From Rhodospirillaceae bacterium (lineage in GTDB: Bacteria; Pseudomonadota; Alphaproteobacteria; Thalassobaculales; Thalassobaculaceae), in assembly GCA_002701455.1 (NCBI GenBank), contig NZVJ01000025.1:16359-22630 (forward strand): DNA of 6,272 nucleotides. Direction: 5' to 3'. Positions 5,911 to 6,272 of the stretch are shown here, in pieces. Both the position numbers and the translations under genes were made by a program. The notes below the pieces were generated by a model. The model ran no database searches and had not been told where the DNA came from. It saw nothing but the letters and a program-made list of their open reading frames with translations. Each line of letters begins with the position of its first letter. Position 1 is the first letter of the stretch.

Positions 5911-6272
5911 GTGGTTCATCTTTCGGTATTAGACCAATCTATAGCTGTAGCAGATCGTCCACAATCGGACGCTATAAGGGACACTGTCTCTCTAGCTGAA
6001 TATTGTGAAGAACTTGGCTATCACAGGTACTGGGTTTCCGAACATCACAATCACCCAGCCATCGTGGGTACGGCTCCCGAAATTCTAATCGCTGCTATAG
6101 CATCGAAAACAAATCGGATCCGTGTTGGCAGTGCGGGCGTTATGCTGCCTCATTACTCCCCCTTTAAGGTTGCTGAGCAATTCCGGGTCTTAGATGCTTT
6201 AGCTCCGGGAAGAATTGATCTTGGACTCGGCCGAGCGCCAGGGTCTGACGGTCTAACAGCCTTTGCACTTAA
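5911..6272 (+). CDS. LLM-class (luciferase-like) flavin-dependent oxidoreductase, MsnO8-type; 3' end missing
   Basis: The first 120 codons of a luciferase-like monooxygenase-family protein run off the window end. The frame opens at GTG 5911 and reads LSVLDQS near the N-terminus (residues 4-10), then YWVSEHHNHP (45-54), TAPEILIAAIAS (59-70), IRVGSAGVMLPHYSPFKVAE (75-94) and LAPGRIDLGLGRAPGSD (101-117). This order is typical of the MsnO8-like subgroup of F420/FMN-dependent enzymes, which are usually about 330 residues long, so about a third is seen. Members use reduced flavin, often from a separate reductase, to oxidise varied small molecules; some may be oxidoreductases rather than true monooxygenases. 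It begins 29 bases after the aldolase stop on the same strand with no visible terminator, so it is probably the third gene of the prpF-eda operon. The family is clear; the substrate is unknown. Confidence 0.88.
   Translation, partial: MVHLSVLDQSIAVADRPQSDAIRDTVSLAEYCEELGYHRYWVSEHHNHPAIVGTAPEILIAAIASKTNRIRVGSAGVMLPHYSPFKVAEQFRVLDALAPGRIDLGLGRAPGSDGLTAFAL

Overview
This window looks like chromosomal accessory-metabolism DNA from a Gram-negative bacterium. An alpha- or gammaproteobacterium, perhaps marine, is my best guess; this rests on the gene families and a moderate, locally AT-rich composition, and no marker gene fixes the taxon. I see no rRNA, tRNA, CRISPR array, transposase or integrase. 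Genes are densely packed: the longest gene-free stretch is about 160 bases (3932-4092).

Layout. (1) Bases 2-928, plus strand: the end of an alpha subunit and a complete beta subunit of a two-subunit thiamine-diphosphate (ThDP) decarboxylase of the sulfopyruvate/phosphonopyruvate decarboxylase type (ComD/ComE-like). (2) 1039-2028, minus strand: a Gfo/Idh/MocA-family oxidoreductase, convergent with the decarboxylase genes. (3) 2101-2793, plus strand: an uncharacterised protein that appears to hold two EthD-like ferredoxin-fold halves, divergent from the oxidoreductase across 72 bases. (4) 2819-3931, minus strand: an exported Sel1-repeat protein. (5) 4093-6272, plus strand: a likely operon of a PrpF-family isomerase/tautomerase, a KDPG/KHG aldolase (Eda) and the start of a luciferase-like flavin-dependent oxidoreductase cut by the window end.

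How it may fit together. Several products handle small organic acids: a 2-oxoacid decarboxylase, a sugar-type NAD(P) oxidoreductase, a tautomerase of unsaturated di- or tricarboxylates, and an aldolase that yields pyruvate. PrpF followed by Eda suggests a route in which an unsaturated carboxylic acid is isomerised and a later 2-oxo-4-hydroxy acid is cleaved to pyruvate, but the substrate cannot be read from the sequence. Strand changes split the region into at least four transcription units, so only the two decarboxylase genes and the prpF-eda-flavoprotein set can be argued to be co-transcribed. All complete genes look intact, with no frameshift and no missing key catalytic residue in the enzymes whose active sites I can place.
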